Source of the DNA: Micrococcales bacterium
Lineage (GTDB): Bacteria > Actinomycetota > Actinomycetes > Actinomycetales > CAWJMD01
Assembly (NCBI GenBank): GCA_002748415.1
Contig: PDSI01000147.1
Span: 33,858 to 97,857, forward strand
DNA: 64,000 nt
Direction: 5' to 3'
Made by a program: the position numbers and the translations under genes. Position 1 is the first letter of the stretch. Each line of letters begins with the position of its first letter. A model generated the notes under the pieces. The model had not been told where the DNA came from, did no database searches, and saw only the letters and a program-made list of their open reading frames with translations. Below are positions 1-8,274 of the stretch, piece by piece.

Positions 1-660
1 GACGACGGTGACCACAAGGCCACGGAGTCGACCGCTGCCGCGCAGCCCGCCCCCGCCCCCCGGGCGGTGGACAAGCCCGCCACCGAGGTCGAGGAAGAAG
101 AAATCGACGAGCCGACCGTGGTGCCGCAGTTCAGCCGCAACCCGTTCTTCGCCCTGGTCACCGCCTCGGCCGCCACCGGTGGCGGCGCGGCACCCGCCAC
201 CGGGCCGGTGCCCGGCACCGCGACCGCACCCACGACGAGCACCGCAACCCCCGGTACCGTCCCGTCCAAGGGCAAGGAAACCTACGTGCCCCGTACCGGT
301 TCCGGCGTCTCCACGACGACGACCACGGCCACCGGGCCGGCGGGCCCTGCTGGTCCGGCTGGTCCGGCCGGGGAGTCGCTGGTGTACATCTCGCTGGCCT
401 ACGACGGGCAGGCGACGGAGAGCGGCGTTCCGACCCCGGACACCTACGTGATGCGCGTCCAGGGCCTGCCGATTCAGGTCAAGGTCGGCGAGACCCTGGG
501 CAGCACCGAGCTGAAGCTGGAATCCGTTCGGGACAGCGACAAGTCGGCCGTCATCGCCTACCCGGGCGGCAAGAAGCGCATATACCTCGCGAAGAGCGCG
601 CTGTTCTTCCTGGTGGACAAGGACACCATCATCGAGGACATGCGTCTGCACAAGAAGTAA
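1..660 (+). CDS. Unrecognised protein, 3' part only, possibly the last gene of a type IV pilus cluster
   Basis: The frame is open from the first base, so the start lies outside the window and the GTG at 67 is probably internal. About 219 residues are visible: an acidic stretch, a long Ala/Thr/Pro/Gly linker, four collagen-like Gly-Pro-Ala triplets (bases 334-369), and a compact C-terminal domain of about 80 residues rich in Val, Lys and Ile that ends in a basic tail. The layout (linker, then a small beta-rich domain) resembles accessory proteins of pilus assembly. In several actinobacteria type IV pilus genes sit just before aroC, which is the only reason for suggesting that role. No conserved motif was recognised, so the function is unknown. 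Confidence 0.6.
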   Translation, partial: DDGDHKATESTAAAQPAPAPRAVDKPATEVEEEEIDEPTVVPQFSRNPFFALVTASAATGGGAAPATGPVPGTATAPTTSTATPGTVPSKGKETYVPRTGSGVSTTTTTATGPAGPAGPAGPAGESLVYISLAYDGQATESGVPTPDTYVMRVQGLPIQVKVGETLGSTELKLESVRDSDKSAVIAYPGGKKRIYLAKSALFFLVDKDTIIEDMRLHKK

Positions 661-723
661 CCCGGTGGGGTGACCTCGCCGCCGCGTTGCGGCCGCCGGT
701 GTCCGCCGTGACATCATCGAGGC

Positions 724-1932
724 ATGCTGCGTTGGTTGACTGCGGGGGAATCTCACGGCCCGGCTCTGGTCGGCATCTTGGAGGGTCTGCCCGCCGGGGT
801 CCCCATCACCACCGGCGAGATCTCCGCCGCCTTGGCCCGCCGCCGGCTCGGCTACGGGCGTGGTGCCCGGATGAAGTTCGAGGCCGACGAGGTCAGCATC
901 CTCGGCGGGGTACGGCACGGGCTCACCCAGGGTGGCCCGGTCGCCGTACAGGTTGCCAATACCGAATGGCCCAAATGGCAGACGGTCATGGCCGCCGACC
1001 CGGTCGAGGCGCAGCTGCTGGCCGACCAGGCCCGCAACGCGCCGCTGACCCGGCCGCGGCCGGGCCACGCCGACCTGGCCGGGATGCAGAAATACCACTT
1101 GGACGACGCCCGGCCGGTGCTGGAGCGGGCCAGCGCCCGGGAAACGGCCACCAGGGTGGCGTTGGCCGCCGTCGCCGAGGCGTTCCTGCGCGAAGCGGCC
1201 GGCATCCGGCTGGTTTCGCACACCACCAGGATCGGCCAGGTCGCGGTTCCCGGGCACGCACCGAAACCGGCACCGGAGGACACCGATGCGCTGGACGCCG
1301 ATCCGTTGCGTTGCCATCACGCCCCGACCTCGGCGGCCATGGTCGCCGAGGTCGACGCCTGCCATCAGGACGGTGACACCATCGGCGGCGTCGTCGAGGT
1401 GCTGGCCTACGGGTTACCTCCCGGGCTCGGCTCGTACGTGCACGCCGACCGGCGGCTGGACGCGCGGCTGGCCGGGGCGTTGATGGGTATCCAGGCCATC
1501 AAGGCGGTGCAGGTGGGGGACGGCTTCGCTGTAGCCACCCGTCGCGGGTCGGCCGCTCACGACCAGATCGAGCGTGGTCCCGACGGCACCGTGCGCCGCC
1601 GCACCGGGTACGCGGGCGGCATCGAAGGCGGCATGTCCACCGGCGAGGTCCTCGCGGTCAGCGCCGCCATGAAGCCCATCTCCACCGTGCCGAAGGCGCT
1701 GGACACCGTGGACGTGGCCACCGGGGCGGCGGCGGTGGCCATCAACCAGCGCTCCGACGTGTGCGCCGTGCCGGCCGTCGGCGTGGTCGCCCAGGCCATG
1801 ACCGCACTGGTGCTGGCCGGCGCGGTGTTGGAGAAGTTCGGCGGCGACAGCCTCGGCGAGGTTTCCCGCAACGTCGCTAGTTACCTGGACGCCATCACCG
1901 CGCACATGCGACCGGCCGGGCATCCGGCATGA
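724..1932 (+). CDS. aroC: Chorismate synthase
   Basis: Converts 5-enolpyruvylshikimate 3-phosphate to chorismate, the last step of the shikimate pathway, using reduced FMN without net redox change. The family signatures are present: [10 protein letters not shown] near residue 8, [14 protein letters not shown] in the middle, and [18 protein letters not shown] towards the end. At 402 residues it has the normal length for actinobacterial AroC. The ATG at 724 follows a weak CGAGG. The stop overlaps the start of aroK (ATGA), so the two are probably translationally coupled, and aroB follows directly. Confidence 0.97.
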   Translation: MLRWLTAGESHGPALVGILEGLPAGVPITTGEISAALARRRLGYGRGARMKFEADEVSILGGVRHGLTQGGPVAVQVANTEWPKWQTVMAADPVEAQLLADQARNAPLTRPRPGHADLAGMQKYHLDDARPVLERASARETATRVALAAVAEAFLREAAGIRLVSHTTRIGQVAVPGHAPKPAPEDTDALDADPLRCHHAPTSAAMVAEVDACHQDGDTIGGVVEVLAYGLPPGLGSYVHADRRLDARLAGALMGIQAIKAVQVGDGFAVATRRGSAAHDQIERGPDGTVRRRTGYAGGIEGGMSTGEVLAVSAAMKPISTVPKALDTVDVATGAAAVAINQRSDVCAVPAVGVVAQAMTALVLAGAVLEKFGGDSLGEVSRNVASYLDAITAHMRPAGHPA

Positions 1933-2525
1933 GCAGGCCGCTTGCGGGCGCCGGCGCATCGGGGCGAACCGGGCCGCGCAGCATCGTCCTCATCGGGCCG
2001 ATGGGTTGCGGAAAAACCACCGTGGCAGGCATTCTCGGGCGGCTGACCGGGTTGCCGGTGATCGACACCGACGAGGTGGTCCAGCGGCGGACCGGGCGGA
2101 CCATCGGCGATATCTTCATCGACGACGGCGAACCGGCGTTCCGCGCCATGGAGCGCGAAGCGGTGGCCGAGGCGCTGTCCGGCCCGGCCGCGGTGGTCGC
2201 GCTCGGCGGCGGTGCCGTGCTGGCGGATGCCACCCGGACCCAACTCGAGCAGCTGCGCGCCGGTGGGGGGCAGGTGGTGTTCCTGGACGTGGACGCCAAG
2301 GCCGCCAGTTCACGCGTGGGGCTGGGGGCCGGCCGCCCGTTGCTGCTGGGCAACCCACGCGCCACCTGGCTGAAGCTGCTGGAGGAGCGCCGGCCGTTGT
2401 ACGAACGGCTGGCCGGCGTCCACCAGCCCACCACCGATCTGACCCCGGATCAGGTGGCCGAGCGGATTCTGCACCGTGGTCCGAGCCGGCTTGACCCGCA
2501 TCGATCCGGCCAAGAGGACTCGTGA
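1929..2525 (+). CDS. aroK: Shikimate kinase
   Basis: Phosphorylates shikimate at the 3-hydroxyl with ATP, in the cytoplasm. The P-loop GPMGCGKTT lies at residues 23-31, followed by the DTDE substrate and metal motif, the FRAMERE arginine region, the GGG substrate loop (VALGGGAV), and the lid arginine in GAGRPLL. At 198 residues it is slightly longer than the usual 170-180 because of a disordered N-terminal extension. The start overlaps the aroC stop by four bases and it precedes aroB, as in most actinobacteria. Confidence 0.96.
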   Translation: MSRPLAGAGASGRTGPRSIVLIGPMGCGKTTVAGILGRLTGLPVIDTDEVVQRRTGRTIGDIFIDDGEPAFRAMEREAVAEALSGPAAVVALGGGAVLADATRTQLEQLRAGGGQVVFLDVDAKAASSRVGLGAGRPLLLGNPRATWLKLLEERRPLYERLAGVHQPTTDLTPDQVAERILHRGPSRLDPHRSGQEDS

Positions 2526-2539
2526 ACCAGGAGGACTCA

Positions 2540-3658
2540 ATGAACGCGGACACCACCGATACCCCGGACCGGCCGGGCGAGGCGGCCAGCGTGACCGTCA
2601 CCGGTGCGCACGGGTACCAGATCCACGTCGGCACCGAGATCCTGGACCGGGTGAGCGCCGCACTGGGCGACCAGACCCGCCAGGTGTTGCTGGTGCACGG
2701 CCCGCACACGCGCGAAACGGTGACCGCGGTGGCCCGCGAACTCGACCGTGCGGGGCTGCGGGTGGTCGATCACGCGTTGCCCGACGCCGAGCAGGCCAAG
2801 TCGCTGCCGGTGCTGGCCGAGGCGTGGCAGACGCTGGGCCGCCACGACTTCACCCGCTCCGATGCCGTGGTCTGCGTCGGCGGCGGCGCCGTGACCGACG
2901 CCGGTGGGTTCATCGCCGCCACCTGGCTGCGCGGGGTCCAGGTGGTCCACGTACCCACCACTCTGCTGGGCATGGTCGACGCCGCCGTCGGCGGCAAGAC
3001 CGGCATCAACACCGATGAGGGAAAGAACCTGGTGGGCGCGTTCCACCCGCCGGCCGCCGTGATCTGCGATCTGGACGGCCTGGCGGGCCTGCCGCGCCGC
3101 GACCTCGCTGCCGGCATGGCCGAGGTGGTCAAGGCCGGTTTCATCGCCGACCCGCAGATCCTGCGCCTGGTCCAGGACCACCCGCGGCAGTGGGCCGACG
3201 TGTCCTCGCCCGTGCTGGCCGCCCTGGTCCGCCGGGCCGTCCAGGTCAAGGCGGACGTGGTCAGCGCCGATCTGCGTGAGTCGTCGTTGCGGGAAATCCT
3301 CAACTACGGGCACACCTTCGGGCACGCGATCGAGCAGGTCGAAGGCTACCGGTGGCGGCACGGTGACGCGGTCAGTGTGGGTTTGGTGTACGCCGCCGAA
3401 CTCGGCCGGCTGGCCGGGATAACCCCGGCGGAGCTGGTAGGGCTGCACCGTGACGTACTGGACGGGCTCGGCCTGCCCACCAGTTACCCCGACGACCGGT
3501 GGTCCCGGTTGAGAGCTGCCATGGGCCGGGACAAGAAAGCCAGGGGCGCCACCGTACGTTTCGTCGTTCTGGCTGCCCTGGCGGAACCGACCAGACTCAC
3601 CGGGCCGGACGAGGCGTTGCTCCGGCAGGCAGCGAAACGGACCGCCGACGGGTCCTGA
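2540..3658 (+). CDS. aroB: 3-dehydroquinate synthase
   Basis: NAD- and metal-dependent cyclisation of DAHP to 3-dehydroquinate, the second step of the shikimate pathway. Visible motifs are the NAD-binding GGGAVTDAGGFIAATW, PTTLLGMVDAAVGGKTGIN, KNLVGAFHPP, and the metal-binding histidines in LNYGHTFGHAIE and WRHGDAVSVGL. I chose the ATG at 2540 (372 residues) because AGGAGGA at 2529-2535 is correctly spaced for it. A GTG at 2522 in the same frame would place that Shine-Dalgarno sequence inside the gene. The aroQ gene that usually follows here is instead at 45069-45524. Confidence 0.96.
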   Translation: MNADTTDTPDRPGEAASVTVTGAHGYQIHVGTEILDRVSAALGDQTRQVLLVHGPHTRETVTAVARELDRAGLRVVDHALPDAEQAKSLPVLAEAWQTLGRHDFTRSDAVVCVGGGAVTDAGGFIAATWLRGVQVVHVPTTLLGMVDAAVGGKTGINTDEGKNLVGAFHPPAAVICDLDGLAGLPRRDLAAGMAEVVKAGFIADPQILRLVQDHPRQWADVSSPVLAALVRRAVQVKADVVSADLRESSLREILNYGHTFGHAIEQVEGYRWRHGDAVSVGLVYAAELGRLAGITPAELVGLHRDVLDGLGLPTSYPDDRWSRLRAAMGRDKKARGATVRFVVLAALAEPTRLTGPDEALLRQAAKRTADGS

Positions 3659-3741
3659 CCACTAGGCCGAACGGGTGGATCCAGGTCGTTGGCGGGGGCA
3701 AATAGTTCAGTTTGTCCCGGCTGGTGGCGAATGATCCCGAT

Positions 3742-5787
3742 ATGCCAGATGTGGTGCCCAACCTGGCCGGCGACGGTGCGCGGTCTTCTCACCGCGACCC
3801 GGAGACGACAGTCGACCGCGGGGGCGCGCACACCGGGCGGGACCCAGGCGCCAACTGGCTGAGCGGGGACGACGACCCGACCGGTGGCTGGTTGCGCACC
3901 ATGCTGTACGCGGCGGTGTTCGGGTGCGCGGTGCTGCTGGGACAGCTGACCCGGATCCCCGAGACCGAACTGCCGATGGTCTGTCCGGCCGCCGGGATCG
4001 CGGTGCTCTGGCTGCTGGGCTCCGTGCACCGGCCGCGCAGAATGGTGGTCGACGCGCTGGCCGTGCTCGCCACCGTCGCCGTCCTCACCGTGCTGACCGA
4101 CACCAGTTGGGGTCCTTCGCTGGTCTACGGAGTCGCCAACGCCGTGCAGGCGGGACTGCTGGCCTGGCTCATCGGGCGCCGGGCGTATCCGCGGCTGCGT
4201 CAGCCCCGGCAGCTGGGTCTGCTGGTGATCAGCGCCCTGCTGGCCTGCGCGGCCGGGGTGCTGGTCTTCACGCCGGGACTGCTGTGGGCCAACAGCCAGG
4301 ACGACCTGGCCCTGGTTCCCGCGGATGTGGGACTTACGGTGGCCGCGATGTTCATCCGCAACGTGGGCGCCTGCGTGCTCATCGTCGCCGCCGGGCTGCG
4401 GCTGTTCGACCCCGAAGCCGGGCTGGACGTGCTGCGCGACATGCGCCGCACCGAGACGGCCTGGGTTCTAGCCGGCATGTCGGTGACCTTCTTCCTCGTC
4501 TTCGGCCTGTACGACCAGGTGCCGACCGCCTACTTGATGTTCCCGGTTCTGGTGTGGATGGGCGCCACTGTGTCCACCACCGGCACCGCCGTGCTGCTGT
4601 GCCTGATCACCGCGCTGCTCACCGGGCTGACCGGCCGGCACACCGGGCCCACGGCCGGGCTCTCGGGCGCGGGTCAGACGATCGACACCCAAGCCTGGTC
4701 GACCGCCGCGGCCGTGGTGGCGCTCGGCGTCGCGTTGTTGCGCGACGACCGCCACCGCGCAACCGCCCGGGCGAGCAGGCTGGCCGAGCGGGTCGCGGCC
4801 AGCGAGTCCGAACGCTGCAGGACTCGTGCTGCCATCCGCCGGCTGGCCGACGAGATACCGCTCGGCGTGCTGATCCTCGGCCGCGACGACAGCGCCAAGG
4901 TGGTGGCCGCCAACGCCTACCTGCGGGACCGGCTGGCGACGAACAGCCAGGATCTTGCCGGCTCGCCGTTGTGGCCGCTGGTCCACCCGGAGGACACGGC
5001 GGCGCTGCGGGCCTTGCTGAGTGCGGCCCGGCGCGGCGAGCAGACACCGCCGGTGCAGGTTCGCTGGCACACCCGGACCCCCGGCATGCTGGTCGGAGTG
5101 TGCCGGGTGCCGCCCGCCACTGCCGACGACGAGCGGGAATACCTCGTCCTCACGATCGAGGACGTCACCGGCGTCCGGGAGTTGGAACGAGTCCTGCACG
5201 ACAGCCGGACCCATGACACGCTCACCAGGGCGGTCAACGACCGGGCGTGCATCGAGCATCTCGATCGGGCGCTGCAGGCCACCGGCGAGACCGGGATGCC
5301 GGTGGGGGTGGTATCCATCGACCTGGACGGTTTCCGTTCGGTGAACGCACGATTCGGCGAGACGGCCGCCGACAGCATTCTCACCACCGTCTGCGACCGG
5401 TTGGTCGCCCTGTTGCGTCCCGGGGACGTGGTGGCCCGCATCCGTGGCGACGAGTTCGCCGTCATCTGCCCGCGGACCACCCGGCGCGGGCTGCAGGTCG
5501 TGGTCACCCAGGTGGCGGAGGAGATCTCCCGCCCGATCCACCTGGAGCACGGCACGGTGCGGGTCCGGGCCAGCCTGGGTTCGGTGACCTCGGCCGAACC
5601 GGCGGTCTCGCCCCGGCAGGTGCTGCGGTCGGCGCAGCAGCAGATGTACGCCGCCAAGCGGGCCGCCTGCGCGGAAGACGCGACCACCCAGAATGTGCCC
5701 GGCGGGCCGTCCGCCCCGGGCTCGATCACGCTGCCCGGACCCTCGGTCCTGCCGGAGCGGGGTGCTGGTGGATCCCGGGGCGGGTGA
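3742..5787 (+). CDS. MASE1-type membrane sensor with PAS and degenerate GGDEF (RGDEF) domains
   Basis: About 681 residues. After a polar N-terminus of about 50 residues come roughly eight hydrophobic segments in which the PxxGIAVLWLLG stretch resembles a MASE1 sensor domain. A short coiled region, a PAS-like domain and a C-terminal GGDEF domain follow. The catalytic loop reads RGDEF instead of GG(D/E)EF, while the product-inhibition I-site RPGD is intact five residues upstream. This suggests either a weakly active diguanylate cyclase or a c-di-GMP-binding receptor. The start is uncertain: ATG 3742 has no good ribosome-binding site, and TTG 3712 and GTG 3724 are also in frame. The gene sits between aroB and efp, where relatives carry aroQ and a peptidase. 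Confidence 0.85.
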   Translation: MPDVVPNLAGDGARSSHRDPETTVDRGGAHTGRDPGANWLSGDDDPTGGWLRTMLYAAVFGCAVLLGQLTRIPETELPMVCPAAGIAVLWLLGSVHRPRRMVVDALAVLATVAVLTVLTDTSWGPSLVYGVANAVQAGLLAWLIGRRAYPRLRQPRQLGLLVISALLACAAGVLVFTPGLLWANSQDDLALVPADVGLTVAAMFIRNVGACVLIVAAGLRLFDPEAGLDVLRDMRRTETAWVLAGMSVTFFLVFGLYDQVPTAYLMFPVLVWMGATVSTTGTAVLLCLITALLTGLTGRHTGPTAGLSGAGQTIDTQAWSTAAAVVALGVALLRDDRHRATARASRLAERVAASESERCRTRAAIRRLADEIPLGVLILGRDDSAKVVAANAYLRDRLATNSQDLAGSPLWPLVHPEDTAALRALLSAARRGEQTPPVQVRWHTRTPGMLVGVCRVPPATADDEREYLVLTIEDVTGVRELERVLHDSRTHDTLTRAVNDRACIEHLDRALQATGETGMPVGVVSIDLDGFRSVNARFGETAADSILTTVCDRLVALLRPGDVVARIRGDEFAVICPRTTRRGLQVVVTQVAEEISRPIHLEHGTVRVRASLGSVTSAEPAVSPRQVLRSAQQQMYAAKRAACAEDATTQNVPGGPSAPGSITLPGPSVLPERGAGGSRGG

Positions 5788-5816
5788 GATGAACCCGCAG
5801 GCGGGCGGGGAGCGGC

Positions 5817-5822
5817 TAGACT
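5817..5822 (+). promoter_or_regulatory. Candidate -10 element of the efp promoter
   Basis: TAGACT matches the actinobacterial TANNNT -10 pattern and lies 36 bases before the efp start, giving a leader of about 30 bases that contains the GGAAG ribosome-binding site (5845-5849). No clear -35 is seen. It falls in the gap after the GGDEF gene, so efp-nusB probably has its own promoter. Confidence 0.4.
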
Positions 5823-5858
5823 GCTGCGGCCAGTAACCCGATACGGAAGACGCAGCCT

Positions 5859-6422
5859 GTGGCCTCGACCAATGACCTGAAGAACGGAATGGTGCTCGTG
5901 CTGGACGGCCAGTTGTGGTCCGTCGTGGAGTTCCAGCACGTCAAGCCCGGCAAGGGCGGAGCCTTCGTTCGCACCAAACTGAAGAACGTCCTGTCCGGCA
6001 AGGTGGTCGACAAGACCTTCAACGCCGGCACCAAGGTGGACACCGCCACCGTGGACCGGCGCGACATGACCTACCTGTACCGCGACGGCACCGACTTCGT
6101 GTTCATGGACACCAGTACCTACGAGCAGATCCACATCGGCGAACGGATCATCGGCGAATCGGCCAACTATCTGCTGGAGAACCAGGGCGTCGTCGTCGCG
6201 ATGCACGAGGGCACCCCGCTGTACGCCGACCTGCCGGCCGCGGTGGTGCTGCAGATCTCCTACACCGAACCGGGCCTGCAGGGCGACCGGTCAAGCGGTG
6301 GCACCAAGCCGGCCACGCTGGAAACCGGTGCCCAGATCCAGGTTCCGTTGTTCCTGGAGACCGGGACCAAGGTGAAGGTCGACACCCGCACCGGGGACTA
6401 CCTCGGCCGAGTCAACGAGTGA
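5859..6422 (+). CDS. efp: Elongation factor P
   Basis: Relieves ribosome stalling at polyproline stretches. The 187 residues match the usual EF-P length. The KOW-like N-terminal domain carries the loop [17 protein letters not shown], whose tip lysine is the residue that is modified in some bacteria. Two OB-fold domains follow and the C-terminus ends in the family-typical [10 protein letters not shown]. The GTG start is preceded by GGAAG with a nine-base gap. nusB follows 19 bases downstream, the usual actinobacterial pairing. Confidence 0.97.
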   Translation: MASTNDLKNGMVLVLDGQLWSVVEFQHVKPGKGGAFVRTKLKNVLSGKVVDKTFNAGTKVDTATVDRRDMTYLYRDGTDFVFMDTSTYEQIHIGERIIGESANYLLENQGVVVAMHEGTPLYADLPAAVVLQISYTEPGLQGDRSSGGTKPATLETGAQIQVPLFLETGTKVKVDTRTGDYLGRVNE

Positions 6423-6441
6423 TCCGGACCCGGCCGGGTGC

Positions 6442-6858
6442 ATGATGAGTGCGCGGCGCAAGGCCCGCAAGCGAGCCCTCGACCTGTTGTTCGAGGCCGA
6501 GCAGCGTGACCTGGACGTGCTGGAACTGGTGCGGCAGCGGTTGCCGGACGCGCAGCCGCCCATCCCGGCCTACTGTGTGACCCTGGTCGAAGGTGTGGCC
6601 GAGCATCGCGAGCACATCGACGAGTTGCTGTCCGCCTACGCGGCTGGTTGGACGCTGGCGCGGATGCCTGCCGTGGACCGGGCGTTGCTGCGGATCGGCA
6701 GCTACGAGATCTTGTGGGCACCCGACGTGCCGGACGCGGTGGCCATCGACGAGGCGGTGGCGTTGGCCACCAGCCTGTCCACCGATGACTCACCGGGCTT
6801 CATCAACGGGCTGCTGGCCCGGATCCTGTCGATCAAGCCGCAGGTGCTGGGCACCTAG
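6442..6858 (+). CDS. nusB: Transcription antitermination factor NusB
   Basis: A small all-helical RNA-binding protein that pairs with ribosomal protein S10 (NusE) in rRNA transcription antitermination. At 138 residues it has normal length. It begins with the typical RRKARKRALDLLFEAEQRD and contains PAVDRALLRIGSYEIL and AIDEAVALA, the conserved parts of the NusB fold. Two adjacent ATG codons (6442, 6445) could each be the start. It lies directly after efp and converges on bldD. Confidence 0.96.
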   Translation: MMSARRKARKRALDLLFEAEQRDLDVLELVRQRLPDAQPPIPAYCVTLVEGVAEHREHIDELLSAYAAGWTLARMPAVDRALLRIGSYEILWAPDVPDAVAIDEAVALATSLSTDDSPGFINGLLARILSIKPQVLGT

Positions 6859-6883
6859 GACCCGATCGACAGGCTGCTCGCGG

Positions 6884-7387
6884 CTACAGTTCAGCCGACG
6901 CGCGCACGGCGCGGCGCGCCTCCGGGTCCAGTACGCCCCAGCGGATGAGTTCCTCGGCCAGCTGGGTCGGGGGCATGTCGTAGATGACGGCCAGGGTGCG
7001 CATGTCCTCGGCCCGGATCGACAGCACTCGCCCGTTGTAGTCGTTGCGCTGCTCCTGGATCGTGGCCACGTAGCGGGCCAGTGGCCCGGCCCGCTCGGCC
7101 GGCACCTGGGACAGCTGCTCGAGGTCGAGAACCAGGCGGGGTGGGGGAGCGCTGCTGCCGGATGCGACGGCGTCGGGGAGCAACGCCTGGACCGGCACGC
7201 CGTAGAAGTCGGCCAGTTCAGCCAGCCTCTGCACCGTGACGGCGCGATCGCCGCGTTCGTAGGAGCCGACGACGACCGCCTTCCATCGCCCGTCGGACTT
7301 CTGCTCGACTCCTTGCAGGGACAGGCCCTGCTGTGTGCGGATGGAGCGCAGCCGCGACCCGAGGGCCTTGGCGTAGTCGGTGGACAT
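6884..7387 (-). CDS. bldD: Developmental regulator BldD (c-di-GMP-responsive)
   Basis: A transcription factor of 167 residues. The N-terminal XRE-type helix-turn-helix (about residues 8-65) includes the typical SDGRWKAVVVGSYERGDRAV. A Ser/Pro/Ala linker leads to the C-terminal domain that in Streptomyces BldD binds a c-di-GMP tetramer. The binding signature RxD-x8-RxxD is intact here: RND, then eight residues, then RAED. The start is the ATG complementary to 7385-7387 with GAGAGG upstream. It is divergent from pyrR, the standard actinobacterial arrangement, and a perfect BldD box lies in its upstream region (7474-7488). It converges on nusB. Confidence 0.95.
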   Translation of the reverse strand: MSTDYAKALGSRLRSIRTQQGLSLQGVEQKSDGRWKAVVVGSYERGDRAVTVQRLAELADFYGVPVQALLPDAVASGSSAPPPRLVLDLEQLSQVPAERAGPLARYVATIQEQRNDYNGRVLSIRAEDMRTLAVIYDMPPTQLAEELIRWGVLDPEARRAVRASAEL

Positions 7388-7416
7388 GTATGCCTCTCAT
7401 GTTGTCTGAGCACGCG

Positions 7417-7431
7417 ATCACTCTGCGGTGA
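7417..7431. promoter_or_regulatory. Possible second, imperfect BldD site
   Basis: ATCACTCTGCGGTGA contains TCAC and GTGA half-sites in inverted orientation with a six-base spacer. That is one base more than the BldD consensus, which has five between TnAC and GTnA. It lies about 30 bases upstream of the bldD start, next to a possible -10 (TATGGT on the minus strand, 7432-7437). It may be a weak second operator or coincidence. Confidence 0.3.
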
Positions 7432-7458
7432 ACCATACCGAGTGGGAACTCCGAAACC

Positions 7459-7464
7459 ACTCTA
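7459..7464 (-). promoter_or_regulatory. Candidate -10 element of the bldD promoter
   Basis: On the minus strand this reads TAGAGT (TANNNT). A -35 element at the usual 17-base distance would fall at 7482-7487, inside the perfect BldD box, so BldD bound there would be expected to block RNA polymerase. The start site would be near 7452. Confidence 0.35.
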
Positions 7465-7473
7465 CGAGGTAGC

Positions 7474-7488
7474 GTCACGCAGAGTCAT
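7474..7488. promoter_or_regulatory. BldD operator (autoregulatory box)
   Basis: GTCACGCAGAGTCAT matches the published 15-base BldD consensus nTnACnC(A/T)GnGTnAn at every specified position. It lies 87 bases upstream of the bldD start codon in the bldD-pyrR intergenic region. BldD represses its own gene in Streptomyces, so autoregulation is the likely role. Confidence 0.75.
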
Positions 7489-7645
7489 TTGTTGGTCAAG
7501 AGTCTCGGCAAGATTCGCCGGAAATATTCGTGATGACTCGTTGGTCTCCCGAAACGGAGTAACGCTATGAAGGGACAAGCATCGATGCGGGCGAATTGAA
7601 CAAGTCGGTCAGGATTTATACGGATCGTAATCGGACGGGTACTGC

Positions 7646-7651
7646 TAGAGT
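7646..7651 (+). promoter_or_regulatory. Candidate -10 element of the pyrimidine operon promoter
   Basis: TAGAGT fits TANNNT and predicts transcription starting near 7657-7659, which is exactly the first base of the PyrR-binding hairpin. No clear -35 is present at the right distance. Confidence 0.45.
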
Positions 7652-7658
7652 GTGGTTG

Positions 7659-7694
7659 TTCCTTTAACGGCCGTCCCGTGAGACGGGCAAGGAG
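7659..7694 (+). promoter_or_regulatory. PyrR-binding RNA hairpin that sequesters the pyrR ribosome-binding site
   Basis: The loop region TCCCGTGAG (7674-7682) matches the PyrR-binding-loop consensus UCCnGnGAG. It is closed by a four-base stem, CCGT (7671-7674) with ACGG (7683-7686). After an internal loop, TTCCTT (7659-7664) pairs with AAGGAG (7689-7694), which is the Shine-Dalgarno sequence of pyrR. PyrR with UMP bound would stabilise the hairpin and block translation of pyrR, and through coupling pyrB. This is the mechanism shown for mycobacterial pyrR. There is no terminator in the leader, which supports translational rather than transcriptional control. Confidence 0.8.
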
Positions 7695-7701
7695 ATGTGT
7701 G

Positions 7702-8274
7702 GTGGCCAGCACTGCTGCGGTGTTGTCGGCGGCGGAGATGTCCCGCGCCCTGACGCGCATCGCCCATGAGATCCTCGAACGCAACAAGGGCCCGGCGGAC
7801 GTCGTCCTGCTCGGCATACCCCGCCGCGGCGTCCCGCTGGCCCACCGGTTGGCCGAGCGAGTGGCATCCGCCGAGTCCGGTGCGGATGTGCCGGCCGGGT
7901 CCCTGGACGTGACGATGTACCGCGACGACCTGCGCCGGCAACCGCCGCGGGGCCTGGAAAGCACGGTGCTACCCGCCGCCGGCATCGACGACAAGGTGGT
8001 CGTCCTCGTCGACGATGTGCTCTACTCCGGCCGTACCGTGCGGGCCGCCCTGGACGCGCTCAGCGACCACGGCCGTCCCCGCAGCGTCCAGCTGGCCGTG
8101 CTCGTCGACCGCGGCCACCGCGAATTGCCGATCCGGGCCGACTTCGTCGGCAAGAACCTGCCGACCGCGCACCGGGAGACCGTGCGGGTGCTGTTGACCG
8201 AACTCGACGACCGGGACGAGGTGCGGATCGAGGACCCGCCGGAACCGGCGGGTGGCGGCGGAGCGGACCGATGA
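7702..8274 (+). CDS. pyrR: Bifunctional pyr operon RNA-binding regulator and uracil phosphoribosyltransferase
   Basis: Binds pyr leader RNA when UMP/UTP is high and also has uracil phosphoribosyltransferase activity. The PRPP-binding motif [19 protein letters not shown] and the PyrR signature [19 protein letters not shown] are both present. At 190 residues it has normal length. The GTG at 7702 is seven bases after AAGGAG; GTG 7699 is an alternative. It is the first gene of the pyrimidine operon, and its stop overlaps the pyrB start (ATGA). Confidence 0.96.
   Translation: MASTAAVLSAAEMSRALTRIAHEILERNKGPADVVLLGIPRRGVPLAHRLAERVASAESGADVPAGSLDVTMYRDDLRRQPPRGLESTVLPAAGIDDKVVVLVDDVLYSGRTVRAALDALSDHGRPRSVQLAVLVDRGHRELPIRADFVGKNLPTAHRETVRVLLTELDDRDEVRIEDPPEPAGGGGADR

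Noticed and set aside
8..451. Arg/Pro-rich frame at the left edge
   Set aside because: Frame shadow of the gene open from base 1; composition is that of an out-of-frame GC-rich translation.
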